Source: G963664115 sp965263045
GTDB lineage: Bacteria > Acidobacteriota > Terriglobia > 20CM-2-55-15
DNA length: 64,000 nt
Direction of reading: 5' to 3'
NCBI GenBank assembly: GCA_965263045.1
Contig: CBDHGK010000041.1
Location: 992,001 to 1,056,000, forward strand
Shown: piece by piece, positions 53,706-62,652 of the stretch
Layout of the letters: each line of letters begins with the position of its first letter
Numbering within the stretch: position 1 is the first letter of the stretch
Translations under genes and position numbers: made by a program
Notes under the pieces: model-generated
What the model was told of the DNA's origin: nothing
Database searches by the model: none
The model's input: the letters and a program-made list of their open reading frames with translations, nothing else

Positions 53706-54170
53706 ATGCCAAGAGTCCTGCCAAAGGAAGACTTCTACCGAATTCGCGCGCCTGAGCATTTCTTTGCCGCAATGCGTGCTGATGTGCGTCTGCTGGCAAA
53801 GCATCGAGCGTATTTAGCTCTGTCGACGGTGATCATGTGTTGCCTAGACGCGTTGGCGGCTGGCAGTGGCGAGGCCACCCGCGGAAAATTCACCGAATTC
53901 GTTAAGCGTCACTTCCCAGACTTGTGCCGAAGTCTTGGCGCTGCTTGTCCCGGTAAGATTGGCTCCGAATTACTCTATGATTCTTTTCGTAACGGATTCA
54001 CCCACCTTCGTAGGCCGAAGGCCGAGTTCGCCATTGCGGAGGATCACGAACTCGACGGCGAGTGGGCCGATAAAATTAGAGTCGAAGATGCAGTGTTCGT
54101 GGCGATCAACATCGATCGACTCGCACGGGAGTTTCTGTTGCTGCTGGACGTGCTTGAAGAGACTGCCTGA
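53706..54170 (+). CDS. Putative HEPN-like protein
   Basis: 154 residues from the ATG at 53706; the frame upstream overlaps the zinc-ribbon gene and is rejected. The protein is helical: LAKHRAYLALSTVIMCCLDAL, then GKFTEFVKRHFPDLCRSLG, and SFRNGFTHLRR. R95-N-G-F-T-H100 fits the Rx4H pattern of HEPN ribonucleases, and its position near the start of a late helix is as expected. HEPN proteins are often RNA-cleaving toxins of abortive-infection or toxin-antitoxin systems. The motif is short, so this is a suggestion rather than a certain call. Confidence 0.6.
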   Translation: MPRVLPKEDFYRIRAPEHFFAAMRADVRLLAKHRAYLALSTVIMCCLDALAAGSGEATRGKFTEFVKRHFPDLCRSLGAACPGKIGSELLYDSFRNGFTHLRRPKAEFAIAEDHELDGEWADKIRVEDAVFVAINIDRLAREFLLLLDVLEETA

Positions 54171-54372
54171 CCAGGGTACAGACCGTAGGCGGGTGAACGT
54201 AGAGCCGTTCGGCCGACAAGAGTGCTTCTGATGCCGAAGAGAATGCCCGATTCACTCTGCTCCCGGCGAATCGAGAGTATGAACCGAAGGACATCGGGCC
54301 TGAAGCTATCAGTGATGTCGTCGTAGTCGCGGAGCTCCATTCGATCATTCGGCCATAGTTCATAGAATAGCG

Positions 54373-54855
54373 ATGTCGCATTTAGAAGATCTCATCGTCG
54401 AGTACTACGACTGGAAAGGATATTTGATTAAGAGGAATATCAAGGTAGGCCGTCTAGCACACGGCGGGTGGGAAATGGAACTCGACGTGGTAGCGTACAA
54501 TCCGCACTCTGGCCATTTAATTCACCTCGAACCTTCTATTGACGCAGATTCCTGGGACCGTCGACAGGAGCGATTCAGCAAGAAATTCTCAGCTGGCAAG
54601 AAGCACATTTTTCTCTCTGTGTTTACTTGGCTCGACAAGGGCACACGGATCGACCAGGTTGCAGTCCTGGTCTCTCACCCGAAAGGCCGAGACAGGTTGG
54701 CTGGCGGTAGAATTAAGTCGATTGACGAACTGGTCGCCGAGATCAGACAGACAATCAAGGGGCGGGGTGTGATTGCGAGGAACGCAATCCCCGAACAGTA
54801 CCCACTGCTGCGCACGATACAGATGTTGGAGAGCGGGTACCATCGAATCGTTTAG
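54373..54855 (+). CDS. Restriction-endonuclease-fold-like protein
   Basis: 160 residues. The N-terminal half reads YYDWKGYLIKRNIKVG and GGWEMELDVVAYNPHSGHLI, then HLEPSIDADSW. The order of Glu near a strand, D38 in ELDVV and E53 in LEPS resembles the PD-(D/E)xK nuclease core, but the lysine is replaced by Ser (E-P-S). It may be a nuclease with a shifted residue or an inactive relative. It follows the HEPN-like gene after about 200 bases on the same strand and shares its lower GC content. Confidence 0.6.
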   Translation: MSHLEDLIVEYYDWKGYLIKRNIKVGRLAHGGWEMELDVVAYNPHSGHLIHLEPSIDADSWDRRQERFSKKFSAGKKHIFLSVFTWLDKGTRIDQVAVLVSHPKGRDRLAGGRIKSIDELVAEIRQTIKGRGVIARNAIPEQYPLLRTIQMLESGYHRIV

Positions 54856-55015
54856 AGCGTTCGATCTGGTTTTCAGACCTCTGGCTCATGTTGTTGGTTG
54901 CTTCGCCGGCGCATAGAGGATTTGTAATCTTATTTTACCGGAGCCCTAAAACACATGATTGTGGGCAAGCCGTTGTCCGGAAATTCCGCTCCTGAAGTCA
55001 AGTCTTTGCGTGCCG

Positions 55016-55639
55016 TCATGCGGCAGGGTTTTTGGGCAAGCCATTCACCGCACGTTGAGCCGTACCCTTGCTTACCCCGAGTCTCTCGGTTATCTGGCGC
55101 CAGGAGCAGCCCTGATGTCTGAGTTCTGCGACCTTTACGGCATCGACGTGGACCCGTGGCCGGCCCAGCCGCCTACCGGCCTTCCTTGCCCGTGTCAGGC
55201 CCATTAGGACCCGTTCTCGGATCAGCGAGCGCTCAAGTTCGGCCACAGCGCCGATCACCGTGAAAACCATCTTTCCCATCGGTGTTGATGTATCCACAGA
55301 CTCGGATAAGCTGATGAAATCGATCCCGAGGGCATCAAACTCTTCGAGCGCAATGACGAGGTGCCTGGTGCTCCGGGCGAACCGGTCGAACCTGGCCACG
55401 AGCACGGCGTCCAAGCGTCGTCCCCGGGCATCTTTCATCATGCGATCCAGTTCCGGTCTTCGGTCCTTACTGCCTGAGATTCCGATGTCGATGTACTCGC
55501 CGAAGACCTCGAACCCTCGATACCCGGCGAACTCACGAAGAGCCACGAGCTGTGTTTCGGGATCCTGATCCTTGTTGCGGGTTGAGACTCGCGCGTAGAG
55601 AGCGACACGCTTGGGCGTGTGGGATAATTCGGTAGCCAT
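55016..55639 (-). CDS. Serine recombinase (resolvase/invertase family)
   Basis: 207 residues. The catalytic Ser is in ALYARVSTRNKDQDPETQ near residue 19. The conserved DAVLVARFDRFARSTRHLV and MGKMVFTVIGAVAELERSLI match the resolvase/invertase group. A Hin-type helix-turn-helix ends the protein (WRQITERLGVSKGTAQRAVN). It could resolve transposon cointegrates or invert DNA. No transposase of the Tn3 type is adjacent, so it may be a leftover or a mobilising factor of the neighbouring cassette. The ribosome site AAGGAGG is 8 bases before the ATG. Confidence 0.93.
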   Translation of the reverse strand: MATELSHTPKRVALYARVSTRNKDQDPETQLVALREFAGYRGFEVFGEYIDIGISGSKDRRPELDRMMKDARGRRLDAVLVARFDRFARSTRHLVIALEEFDALGIDFISLSESVDTSTPMGKMVFTVIGAVAELERSLIRERVLMGLTRARKAGRRLGRPRVHVDAVKVAELRHQGCSWRQITERLGVSKGTAQRAVNGLPKNPAA

Positions 55640-56160
55640 TGCTTACCTCCTTGGGGTATGCGGTGGTCAGGCCCTTCGGGGTGTTTCCGCACCTCGGAGG
55701 GTCGCCTCGATCCTACCATGAACGAGGGGTCGGGTCTCCATCTATCGAACAGCGTTGGGAACGCTGAAATCCTTTGCCAGTAAGCGTTCTAGACACGCCG
55801 CGTCGTCCAGAGATCAGCCATCATCCCTCTAATCGAGCGACGACACCCCCACCCCCCATAACCCTTTTCCAGCAGTCAAGGGATCCCACCACTTGTCAAA
55901 CGCGCACATTTTTTCGGCATTTTCGAGAGCAATTTCCTCCCGTCGAGGCGCAAGGGTTGCTGGAGACACCTGCCCAGTGTATGAGGTGCGGACACTCGGC
56001 TGGGCCAGATCGGACAGGAGCGCTCACAATCACATGTACGACAACACGACTTTGGGGTCGATAACAGAGATCGGTAAACACTAAGCGTTTTGAACGAAGC
56101 CGCTGGCGCGGCGGACGCTGCGCGTGGGCTGACCGAGGGGTGATCGTCAGACTGTAGAGT
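55640..56160. other. Region between recombinase and IS91 genes
   Basis: About 520 bases without a supported gene. Part of it is probably the left end of the IS91-type unit, whose border I could not place. Confidence 0.4.
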
Positions 56161-56182
56161 GTGGGCCTCAAAGGAGGCCCAC
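56161..56182 (+). promoter_or_regulatory. Hairpin enclosing the integrase ribosome-binding site
   Basis: GTGGGCCTC and GAGGCCCAC form a 9-bp perfect stem with a 4-base loop. The right arm includes the GGAGG ribosome site and ends exactly at the ATG at 56183, so the stem should hide the site and lower translation. Such stems in mobile elements limit expression from passing transcripts. Confidence 0.65.
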
Positions 56183-57079
56183 ATGACTGATTTGCGGAAA
56201 CGGATGCTGGAAGAACTCCAGCGCCGCAATTTCTCTCCAACAACAATCCGAACCTATCTGCGAGTCGTTGAAGACTTCGCTCGCTATTTTGGCACGCGCC
56301 CCGATCGTCTCAGCCAGCAACACCTGCGGCAGTATCAGTTGCATTTGATCCAGGAGCGAAAGCTCGCGATCAAGACTGTAGGTCTGCACATTGCCGCGCT
56401 GCGATTCTTCTTTGTGAAGACGCTACGGCGTCCATACCTGAAGCTGGATCTCCCGTATCCCAAGATGCCGAAGCGACTGCCGACTGTTCTGAGCAAAGAG
56501 GAGGTCACCCAACTGATCGGCTCCGCAAACAACCTGCTCGATTACACGATGCTGATGACCTTGTATGCCACTGGAATGCGTCGGGCCGAGTTGATCGGGT
56601 TGAAGGTCCAGGACATCGATAGCCAGCGCATGATCATCCACATCCGTCAGGGCAAGCGCAACCGGGATCGCGATGTGCCATTGCCGCCAAAGCTGCTGAA
56701 TACACTACGGGAGTACTGGCTCTGGATGAAGCCTGGGACCTATTTGTTTCCCGGCATGGTCGACAACTGGCGTGCCGACAAACCCCTCACGTCCAAGTGC
56801 GTGTGGTTGGCGGTACAAAATGCGGCGAAACGTGCCGGAATCAAGAAGCGTGTATCGCCGCACACGCTGCGTCACAGCTGGGCCACCCACCTACTGGAGA
56901 ATGGCACCGATCTGCGCACCATTCAGATGTTGATGGGTCACTCGGACCTGCGAGCCACCAGCGTCTATCTGCACTTGTCTCGCCGTCATTTGCAGACGGT
57001 CGCCAATCCCGTAGAGACCCTGCCGGTTTCCAGGCTCGATACGGTGAAGCGCTCCAGAAAAAGGAAGCAGAAACAATGA
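56183..57079 (+). CDS. Tyrosine recombinase of the IS91-type unit
   Basis: 298 residues from the ATG at 56183. The N-terminal SAM-like core-binding domain has RRNFSPTTIRTYLRVVEDFA. The catalytic domain has the first Arg in YATGMRRAELIGL, HxxR in HTLRHSWATHLL, the second His in MGHSDLRATS and the nucleophile Tyr in VYLHLS. All active residues are present. It overlaps the IS91 transposase gene by 4 bases (ATGA). Many IS91-group elements carry such an integrase ahead of the transposase; its part in movement is not settled. Confidence 0.93.
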   Translation: MTDLRKRMLEELQRRNFSPTTIRTYLRVVEDFARYFGTRPDRLSQQHLRQYQLHLIQERKLAIKTVGLHIAALRFFFVKTLRRPYLKLDLPYPKMPKRLPTVLSKEEVTQLIGSANNLLDYTMLMTLYATGMRRAELIGLKVQDIDSQRMIIHIRQGKRNRDRDVPLPPKLLNTLREYWLWMKPGTYLFPGMVDNWRADKPLTSKCVWLAVQNAAKRAGIKKRVSPHTLRHSWATHLLENGTDLRTIQMLMGHSDLRATSVYLHLSRRHLQTVANPVETLPVSRLDTVKRSRKRKQKQ

Positions 57080-58257
57080 CGCGGTCCGCCGTGGAGGTGG
57101 CCGACATCCTGCGCGCGCGGGGCAACGACTTCATCGACCGTCATCGAAACAGAATCGATTTCCAGCAGCTGAAGGTGATGCATGCCATCGTGCGTTGCCG
57201 AACAGCCGCTCTTGGCGGTCATATCGATGCCTGCCCGCGATGTGGGGGCGAGGGGACCATCTCCTACAACTCATGCCGTAATCGCCATTGTCCGAAATGC
57301 CAGACTCAGGCGCGTCAGCGCTGGATCGCAGCCAGAGAACGTGAACTTCTCGCGACACGATACTTCCATGTCGTGTTCACGCTGCCAAAGGAACTACATG
57401 CGCTTGTCCTGCAGAATCCGGTTGAACTCTATAACCTGCTGTTCCGCACCGTGGCCGAGACGCTGCGGGAGGTCGCGAGAAATCCCAAACACCTTGGCGC
57501 CGAGATCGGCTTCTTCCTCATCCTGCACACATGGGGACAAAACGTGCTGTTTCATCCTCACCTCCACTGCGTCGTTCCCGCCGGTGGAATCGCACCGGAC
57601 CGTTCGCGATGGATTCGGCCGCGCTACCCTTTCTTCCTGCCTGTAAAGGTTCTGGGGAAAATATTCCGGGGAAAGTTCGTTGACGGATTGCGGAAGGCGT
57701 TTCGCAGAGAGTGCCTGACCTTCGCGGGACAGATCCAGCAGTTATCCGAACCGAAGAGCTTCGCGGCTTTCCTGCGACCGTTATTTCGCCAACCTTGGGT
57801 CGTCTATGCGAAGCCGGCATTCGGTGGGCCCGAACAGGTATTACGCTATCTCGGACGCTATACCCACCGTGTTGCCATCTCCAATCATCGATTGTTGTCC
57901 TTCGACGGCGGCCAGGTCACGTTCCGTTGGCGGGATTACGCGCGTGGCAACAAATCAAGAACGATGACGGTTTCCGCCGCCGAGTTCATCCGCCGCTTCC
58001 TCCTCCACGTGCTGCCGAAAGGTTTTGTCCGCATCCGACATTTCGGTTTCATGGCGAACGCACAACGTTCCGCATCCATGGAACTTTGTCATCGTTTGTT
58101 AGGAATGGCGTCGACCGATCCTCACGAGGAAGCCCCTGCGAGCGACTCGGCCGGGTTATGTCCCGTCTGTCAGACCCCGATGAAGGTCATCGAGAGGCTG
58201 ACCGCTGCGCAGATCGCATGGAGCTTCACTTCCATATGCTTTGCAGATACGTCGTAG
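57076..58257 (+). CDS. IS91 family transposase
   Basis: 393 residues from the ATG at 57076. An N-terminal zinc-binding region (CPRCGGEGTISYNSCRNRHC followed by PKC) and the rolling-circle block HPHLHCVVPAGG with its metal-binding histidines are followed by YLGRYTHRVAISNHRLL, with the likely catalytic tyrosines. The protein is of the usual length without stops. IS91 elements move by rolling-circle transposition and can carry neighbouring DNA with them, which is relevant to the cassette at 51.8-54.9 kb. Confidence 0.93.
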   Translation: MTRSAVEVADILRARGNDFIDRHRNRIDFQQLKVMHAIVRCRTAALGGHIDACPRCGGEGTISYNSCRNRHCPKCQTQARQRWIAARERELLATRYFHVVFTLPKELHALVLQNPVELYNLLFRTVAETLREVARNPKHLGAEIGFFLILHTWGQNVLFHPHLHCVVPAGGIAPDRSRWIRPRYPFFLPVKVLGKIFRGKFVDGLRKAFRRECLTFAGQIQQLSEPKSFAAFLRPLFRQPWVVYAKPAFGGPEQVLRYLGRYTHRVAISNHRLLSFDGGQVTFRWRDYARGNKSRTMTVSAAEFIRRFLLHVLPKGFVRIRHFGFMANAQRSASMELCHRLLGMASTDPHEEAPASDSAGLCPVCQTPMKVIERLTAAQIAWSFTSICFADTS

Positions 58258-58700
58258 CAGAGATTCCAGTTACACACTTTCCAGACGTGCTCGCGCACGC
58301 CGCCGCCCACGTGTGTCTTGATCTCAAAAATGCTTCCAAATCGAGCCTCGACCCGCACCGCAGACTCTCTAAAACTGCTGCTCCGGAACCCACACTCCTC
58401 GTCGCCACCCCGCCACTCGCCCTTGTCGAGTCCCGTCCCGTGACAATTTCAACCCGCATTCCCGTACTTTCTCCATAGCCCACCGCGTCCGCCGCAAACG
58501 CCACCGGCTTCCTTCAAACGTCGTTATCGAAAGTGCCCGAAAATCTCGTCCCCACGACGCTTTCTCGCTCGGCACTTCCGATGAACGCTAAATGTTTATC
58601 AGGAGTAATTCAGGAACTCCCCAAGCGACCCGGCCCCCGGGCACAAGTGCGATTGGGCGAGACTACGGGCAAACGATAGGCTGCGCAATCGATCTTAAAT
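58258..58700. other. Region between IS91 and IS66 elements
   Basis: About 440 bases. No gene supported; probably includes the right end of the IS91-type unit. The last eight bases, TCTTAAAT (58693-58700), are one copy of the IS66 target duplication. Confidence 0.5.
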
Positions 58701-58789
58701 GTAAGCGTCCGAAGAAGACCGTATGGCTGAGTAGGTGATGACGGGTCATCCTTGTAGAGAGCCGCGAGCGCGGCCGAAAGCGAGGAAAG

Positions 58790-59158
58790 ATGGAGACAAA
58801 TGGATCGACAGGCAGGGTGCGGCGGATGCGGTCGAAAGCCGAGCGACGGCAGATCGTCGAAGAGAGTTTGCGGCCCGGTGCTTCAGTGGCCCGAGTGGCT
58901 CTGGCGCATGGGGTGAATGCCAATCAGGTATTTAACTGGCGCAAGCTGTTCCGGGAAGGGCGGCTCGAAGTGGAGGGGCCTTCGGCCAGTCTGCTTCCTG
59001 TAAAGATCACCGAACAGGTTGGACGAGGGTCGAGGCGCAGGTCCGGGACGACGACTCCTGGAGCGATCGACATCGACCTGGGCCATGCCCGGGTGCGAAT
59101 CGAAGGGAAGGCGGATCCGGATTGTGTGCGCGCAGCTCTGGAAGGACTGGCCCGATGA
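58790..59158 (+). CDS. tnpA: IS66 accessory protein TnpA
   Basis: 122 residues. A helix-turn-helix of the IS66 Orf1/IS3-like type (KAERRQIVEESLRPGASVAR and ALAHGVNANQVFNWRKLF) is followed by a Ser/Arg-rich linker and the short conserved tail VRIEGKADPDCVRAALEGL. It is required for IS66 movement together with TnpB. It overlaps tnpB by 4 bases. Confidence 0.9.
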   Translation: METNGSTGRVRRMRSKAERRQIVEESLRPGASVARVALAHGVNANQVFNWRKLFREGRLEVEGPSASLLPVKITEQVGRGSRRRSGTTTPGAIDIDLGHARVRIEGKADPDCVRAALEGLAR

Positions 59159-59523
59159 TCGCGCTGCCGACGGGCACACGGATCTGGATTGCGGCCGGTG
59201 TGACCGACATGCGGAAAGGGTTCACTGGATTGAGCGCGACAGCGCAGACGGTGTTGGACGCGAATCCGTATTCCGGGCATGTCTTTGTGTTCCGGGGACG
59301 GCGTGGGGATTTGATCAAGCTGCTGTGGTGGGATGGGGATGGATTGTGTTTATTTGCGAAGCGACTGGAGCGGGGTCGATTCGTCTGGCCGCAGGCTGAA
59401 AGCGGGAGCGTGTCGCTGAGTCGGGCCCAGTTGTCGATGTTGATGGAAGGAATCGACTGGCGACGCCCGATACGGACACACACACCGATGGCTGAAGTAT
59501 ATAGAAGGCTGAAACACGATTAA
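59155..59523 (+). CDS. tnpB: IS66 accessory protein TnpB
   Basis: 122 residues from the ATG at 59155, coupled to tnpA by ATGA. It is a textbook TnpB/Orf2: GTRIWIAAGVTDMRKGFTGL, HVFVFRGRRGDLIKLLWWDG and FAKRLERGRFVWPQAESGSV. The function in transposition is essential but not understood at molecular level. It is intact. Confidence 0.95.
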   Translation: MIALPTGTRIWIAAGVTDMRKGFTGLSATAQTVLDANPYSGHVFVFRGRRGDLIKLLWWDGDGLCLFAKRLERGRFVWPQAESGSVSLSRAQLSMLMEGIDWRRPIRTHTPMAEVYRRLKHD

Positions 59524-59559
59524 CAGTGACCCGATTCGTCCGGTAGTTGTGGCACAGTG

Positions 59560-61119
59560 ATGATCGTGGCGCCGACGCTTGCAGTCCTACCGAATCTCAA
59601 CGCTCTCGATGCCGATGCCTTGAAGGCACTGGTCATTGAGCAGCACTCCGAACTGATCTCGAACAAGTCCGAAATCGACAATCTGAAGTTGCTCATCCTG
59701 AAGTTGAAGCGGATGCAGTTTGGACGCCGCTCCGAGAAACTGGACCGCCAGATCGAACAACTGGAACTGCGACTGGAAGATCTGGAAACGGTACCGGATG
59801 CCAAACCAGTAATGGCGGCGGATGCGCCATCGGTGGTTTCAAACCGGCCGACAAGGGGCCCGCTGCCGGCAGAACTGCCACGGGAAACCCAGACACTGCA
59901 GCCCGATGAAGACGCCTGTCCTGATTGTGGCGGCACGCTGGGCACGCTGGGCGCAGATGTATCGGAAACTCTGGAATACGTCCCGATGCGCTTCAAGGTG
60001 ATCCGCACGGTGCGGCCCAAACTGAGCTGCAGGCGGTGTGACCGCATTGTGCAGCAGCCGGCCCCCCATCGGCCGATCCCTCGGGGCCTGGCCGGACCCG
60101 GTCTGCTGGCTCACGTCATGGTGGCCAAGTATGCGGACCATCTTCCACTCTATCGGCAGTCGGAGATCTACGCTCGCGTCGGGGTGGAACTGGAGCGATC
60201 GACGTTGGCCGGATGGGTCGGAGGCACGAGTCGGACTCTGGAACCTCTGGTCGATGCCATCCAGCAATACGTGCTCGAAGCCGACAAGCTGCACGGCGAT
60301 GACACTCCGGTTCCGGTCCTGGCACCGGGCAACGGCAAGACGAAGACAGGGCGTCTGTGGACGTATGTTCGGGACGACCGGCCCGCCGGCAGTGGGGAAG
60401 CACCGGCCGTTTGGTTCGCCTACTCACCCGACCGCAAGGGCGCGCATCCGGGGAAACACCTCCAACGCTTCAATGGAACGCTGCAGGCCGATGGATTCGC
60501 TGGATTCAACAGGGTGTACGAAACCGGTACCGTTCGAGAAGCCGCTTGCTGGGCGCATGTTCGGCGGAAGTTCTATGACCTGTATGAAGCGCACCGATCA
60601 CCGGTCGCGGAAGAAGCGCTTCAGCGCATCGCGGCGCTTTACGGAATCGAGCAAGAGATTCGCGGCCGACCTCCCGACGAGCGGCAACAGATCCGCCAGG
60701 CGCGAGCGCGACCATTACTGGAATCCTTTGAGGCGTGGCTTCAAAGATCCCTAACGAAGCTATCCAAAAAATCGGACACATCCAAGGCGGTGCACTACGC
60801 GCTCGGCCGATGGCCTGCATAACTGCGCTATTGCGGTGATGGTCAGATCGAGATCGACAACAATGCGGCCGAACGCGCGCTTCGAGCGGTGGCGATTGGA
60901 CGCAAGAACTACCTGTTCGCGGGCTCGGACTCCGGCGGAGAGCGCACTGCAGCTATGTACAGCCTGATCGGCTCGGCCAAACTCAACGGCATCGATCCTG
61001 AAGCCTATCTATCTTACGTCCTGGCCCGGATCGCGGATCACCCGATCCGTCGCATCGAGGAACTGTTGCCCTGGAACGTCGCTCCTATCCTCGCCGAACA
61101 GTCCGTCACGACTGACTGA
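59560..61119 (+). pseudogene. tnpC: IS66 transposase TnpC with an in-frame stop
   Basis: A leucine-rich N terminus, a zinc-finger region (CPDCGGTLGTLGADVSETL and CRRCDRIVQ) and the DDE core with LHGDDTPVPVLAPG and YVRDD are followed by HYALGRWPA and then a TAA at 60820-60822. The same frame continues as LRYCGDGQIEIDNNAAERAL to a natural end at 61119. The usual sequence there is WPALLRY, so TTA has most likely mutated to TAA. The catalytic Glu of NNAAERAL lies after the stop, so without readthrough the transposase is inactive. Confidence 0.92.
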
Positions 61120-61135
61120 CCCCCTCAATCTGGAT

Positions 61136-61162
61136 GTGTCCACAACTCGAAGTTGTGGACAC
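61136..61162 (+). terminator. Hairpin downstream of tnpC
   Basis: GTGTCCACAACT and AGTTGTGGACAC form a perfect 12-bp stem around CGA, 17 bases after the tnpC end and inside the IS66. No T tract follows. It may end the transcript or protect its 3' end. Confidence 0.5.
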
Positions 61163-61501
61163 GACCGATCGCCTACCTCATCCTCGCTGCTGTCAACACG
61201 TGCTACTTCGGACGCTTACTCTTAAATCCAAACGGCAACTCTACCTATGAATGATCAGACCTCGCCAGAAACTCGCACGCGATTGGGTCCGTTACGAGAT
61301 CGGTAATCGCGGACCGGGAGGGGCCTTGACTCTTCGTCGGGGCTATAGAGTTGCGGTGGACTGCGGTCTCAGCCGTACGTGTCCTCGACACTACCAAGCC
61401 GGCGAGGCCGATACTCAGGAGCAAGAGCGTCGTGGGTTCGGGGACGGAGGTGGACGGAATCGTGACTGTCACCAGCTTGACTGGATCTGGCCCAGTACCT
61501 A

Positions 61502-62652
61502 GTGGTCCCCGTCAAACAGACTGTAACTTATCGAGCTTCTTTCGGGCACGTTGAACTTTTTCAAGAATATCGGAAGCCGTTGCGGTCCAAATGAAGGGCT
61601 TCGGGTTCTGATTGTGACCCCCGACATATTCCTCCACGGCCTGGATTAGCTCAGGAACAGAATGGAAAACCCCGCGCCGAAGCCGTTGTTCGGAAAGATC
61701 CCGGAAGAAGCGTTCGACCATGTTCAGCCAGGATGCACTGGTCGGTGTGAAGTGCACATGAAAGCGCGTGTTGCGCTTCAACCAGTTGACGACTTTCTGA
61801 TGTTTGTGCGTGACGTAGTTGTCGCAAATGATATGGATCTGTTTGTCTTTCGGCACGGAACGTTTGATCTGATTGAGAAACCGGATCCATTCCTGATGAC
61901 GATGCTTCGGCATACAGGTCCCGATAATCGAGCCGTCCAGCGTATTGAGCGCGGCGAACATCGTGGTCGTCCCGTTGCGTTTGTAGTCGTGGGTGAGGGT
62001 GCCGCACCGCCCCTTCTTCAGAGGTAACCCGGGTTGCGTGCGGTCCAGGGCCTGCATCTGGCTCTTCTCATCGCAGGACAAAACAATGGCGTTTTCCGGA
62101 GGGTTCAGATACAAACCGACCACATCCTCCAACTTCTCGACAAATTGTTTGTCGTTGGAAAGTTTGAAGGTGCGTGCCAGATGAGGCTTCAAGCCATGAG
62201 CCCGCCAGATTCTCCCTACCGTGGACTCGCTGACGCCGGTTGCCCTGGCCATCAAGGACCGGCTCCAGTGCGTGGCGTTCGGAGGCTTCCCTTCGACCGT
62301 CTTCTTCACGATCCGGGCCCGCTTCCGGCGGCCGATCGAGGGAATCCGTCCACTGCGGGAAGCGTCCTTTTCGATTCCCCCGAGGCCATCTTCAACGAAA
62401 CGATCGCGCCAACGTCCGGCCTTTTGACGAGTGATGTCCAACTTGGCAGCGATCTCCTGATTGTCCAGACCCCCGGCGGCCAGCAAGACAATTCGAGATC
62501 GTTCCGCCAACCGGACCGCCACACTGCGGCTTCGGCTCAGTCGCTCCAGTTCCTTCCGCACAGGAATGTCCAATTTAATCGTCGGTGCTCTCCTCATATA
62601 TACTCAGACGTAGGAAAGCTGAATAAGTTACATTAACTGTGACGGACTACAC
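61502..62652. mobile_element. IS630 family insertion sequence
   Basis: 1,151 bases, bounded by TA at 61500-61501 and 62653-62654, the duplicated target of IS630. The ends GTGGTCCCCGTCA and GTGTAGTCCGTCA are imperfect inverted repeats. One intact transposase gene on the minus strand. The element interrupts the PEP-CTERM protein gene, on the same strand. Confidence 0.94.
61512..62597 (-). CDS. IS630 family transposase
   Basis: 361 residues, complete in one frame. Helix-turn-helix regions (LDNQEIAAKLDITRQKAGRW and ARATGVSESTVGRIWRAHG) are followed by the DDE core with D in VLSCDEKSQMQALDRTQPG, D in IHIICDNYVTHKHQKV and E in WLNMVERFFRDLSEQRLRRG. It is of a different subgroup from the frameshifted IS630 remnant at 51044-51823. 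It appears functional. Confidence 0.95.
   Translation of the reverse strand: MRRAPTIKLDIPVRKELERLSRSRSVAVRLAERSRIVLLAAGGLDNQEIAAKLDITRQKAGRWRDRFVEDGLGGIEKDASRSGRIPSIGRRKRARIVKKTVEGKPPNATHWSRSLMARATGVSESTVGRIWRAHGLKPHLARTFKLSNDKQFVEKLEDVVGLYLNPPENAIVLSCDEKSQMQALDRTQPGLPLKKGRCGTLTHDYKRNGTTTMFAALNTLDGSIIGTCMPKHRHQEWIRFLNQIKRSVPKDKQIHIICDNYVTHKHQKVVNWLKRNTRFHVHFTPTSASWLNMVERFFRDLSEQRLRRGVFHSVPELIQAVEEYVGGHNQNPKPFIWTATASDILEKVQRARKKLDKLQSV

Larger units (their letters stand above)
58701..61219. mobile_element. IS66 family insertion sequence
   Basis: 2.52 kb. The terminal repeats GTAAGCGTCCGAAG (58701-58714) and its exact complement (61206-61219) have the GTAAGCG start typical of IS66. The 8-base duplication TCTTAAAT flanks both ends (58693-58700 and 61220-61227), so this is an unrearranged single insertion and fairly recent. 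It carries tnpA, tnpB and an interrupted tnpC. Confidence 0.95.

Noticed and set aside
52000..55000. CRISPR array near the defence-like genes
   Set aside because: No regularly spaced direct repeats are visible anywhere in the window.
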